Of a DNA stretch of 64,000 bases, positions 63,708 to 64,000 are shown one piece after another. A program made the translations under genes and the position numbers. This DNA comes from Candidatus Neomarinimicrobiota bacterium. GTDB lineage: Bacteria; Fidelibacterota; UBA2242; B5-G15. The stretch is taken from assembly GCA_017656425.1 (NCBI GenBank), contig JACDNV010000001.1, positions 1 to 64,000 of the forward strand, given 5' to 3'. How positions within the stretch are numbered: the stretch's first letter is position 1; each line of letters starts with the position of its first letter. Below the pieces are notes generated by a model that saw only the letters and a list, made by a program, of their open reading frames with translations, was not told where the DNA came from and did no database searches.

Positions 63708-63805
63708 CATTAAATCTGACCCCTGATCTCTAAAACGAAGAAATTTTATTAAGCTCCTCTCTCATGCCTGAAACTTTATTGGACAAAAAATTTTGCCAGA
63801 AGCCT

Positions 63806-64000
63806 TTAGATCAAAAAGGGAATAAGAGCTTTTCTATTTTCAGGATAATTCTCAAAGTTTTCCTTATACCATTTATGACTGGACAAAGCCCTCGGTAGCA
63901 GGTTAATAACCGTCCAGAAAAAGAAGGAAAAGCCTGCCACATTCGAAACAATCAAAAACCAACCAAACCACTCCAGAATTTCACCAAAGTAGTTCGGACA
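63806..64000 (-). CDS. Steroid 5-alpha-reductase/DUF1295-like membrane protein, C-terminal part (partial)
   Basis: The last 64 codons of a minus-strand gene, running off the right edge. The reading begins CPNYFGEILEWFGWFLIVSN and ends with WYKENFENYPENRKALIPFLI. The PNYFGE-x-x-x-W motif, a final membrane span and the DYPxxRxALIPF ending are typical of the 3-oxo-5-alpha-steroid 4-dehydrogenase/isoprenylcysteine methyltransferase-like family (DUF1295). These are NADPH-linked membrane reductases or methyltransferases. The substrate cannot be told from the tail. Confidence 0.78.
   Translation of the reverse strand, partial: CPNYFGEILEWFGWFLIVSNVAGFSFFFWTVINLLPRALSSHKWYKENFENYPENRKALIPFLI

Noticed and set aside
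63708-63805. Possible extra small gene between the nitroreductase and the partial reductase gene
   Set aside because: No start-codon frame with a plausible product or site; the two genes are convergent, so this is just spacer.
1-64000. CRISPR arrays, rRNA genes and prophage clusters
   Set aside because: I saw no regularly spaced direct repeats, no rRNA sequence and no phage structural genes on either strand.

Overview
The window is a low-GC (clearly AT-rich) chromosomal segment of a Gram-negative bacterium of the Fibrobacteres-Chlorobi-Bacteroidetes (FCB) type. The evidence is four secreted proteins ending in a type IX secretion (T9SS) type A sorting domain with the YPNPFN/PNPFN signature, a PorV-like outer-membrane barrel, a TonB-dependent receptor with a carboxypeptidase-like N-terminal domain, and a 31-residue basic AURKAIP1/COX24-type protein seen in Bacteroidetes relatives. 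The exact phylum (for example Calditrichota, Marinimicrobia, KSB1, Ignavibacteria) cannot be fixed from this sequence alone.

Layout. 1-11381 (+): the classical translation/transcription cluster tuf(partial)-rpmG-tRNA-Trp-secE-nusG-rplK-rplA-rplJ-rplL-rpoB-rpoC. 11639-18482 (-): a three-gene envelope operon (TonB receptor, T9SS cargo with a fibronectin-like domain, PorV-like barrel) ended by a strong terminator. 18582-22883 (-): two secreted T9SS proteins that share a duplicated Rossmann-like domain, one also carrying two LamG domains, ended by another strong terminator. 22884-28570: an accessory stretch with a decayed IS256-family transposase, an EamA transporter, a membrane-anchored Rad50/YhaN-like ATPase with its Mre11/YhaO-like nuclease, and a relic of a response-regulator receiver domain. 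28580-36782: a secreted CotH-kinase/lamin-tail protein, then convergent pullulanase-type GH13 and GH97 glycosidases. 37295-39465 (+): peroxiredoxin, DUF2892, FmdB zinc ribbon and MFS transporter.

39451-59508 is a nearly unbroken minus-strand run of housekeeping and envelope genes: aldo/keto reductase, nadK, xseB-xseA, a 31-aa basic protein, HU, sppA, LysM lytic transglycosylase, rfaE2, DUF2851, plsC, class II aldolase, serS, a giant phosphoglycosyl transferase fusion, rsmA, tatD, metG, ricT, holB, envC. Many of these overlap by ATGA/GTGA, so they are probably translationally coupled. After a divergent promoter region come a cyclic-nucleotide-binding protein and an AI-2E transporter (+), a barrel/TPR/BamE-like protein (-), an exported nitroreductase (+), and the 3' end of a steroid 5-alpha-reductase-like gene (-).

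The most unusual item is the 850-aa protein at 50250-52802. It joins a complete WecA/MraY-type polytopic phosphoglycosyl transferase to a complete WbaP/WcaJ-type monotopic one, i.e. two normally alternative initiators of glycan assembly in one polypeptide. Other points of interest are the paralogous secreted domain pair, the barrel-TPR-BamE-like protein, the membrane-spanning Rad50-like protein, two gene relics and a hairpin that abuts the xseA start. All functional calls are from reading motifs by eye; no database search was run.
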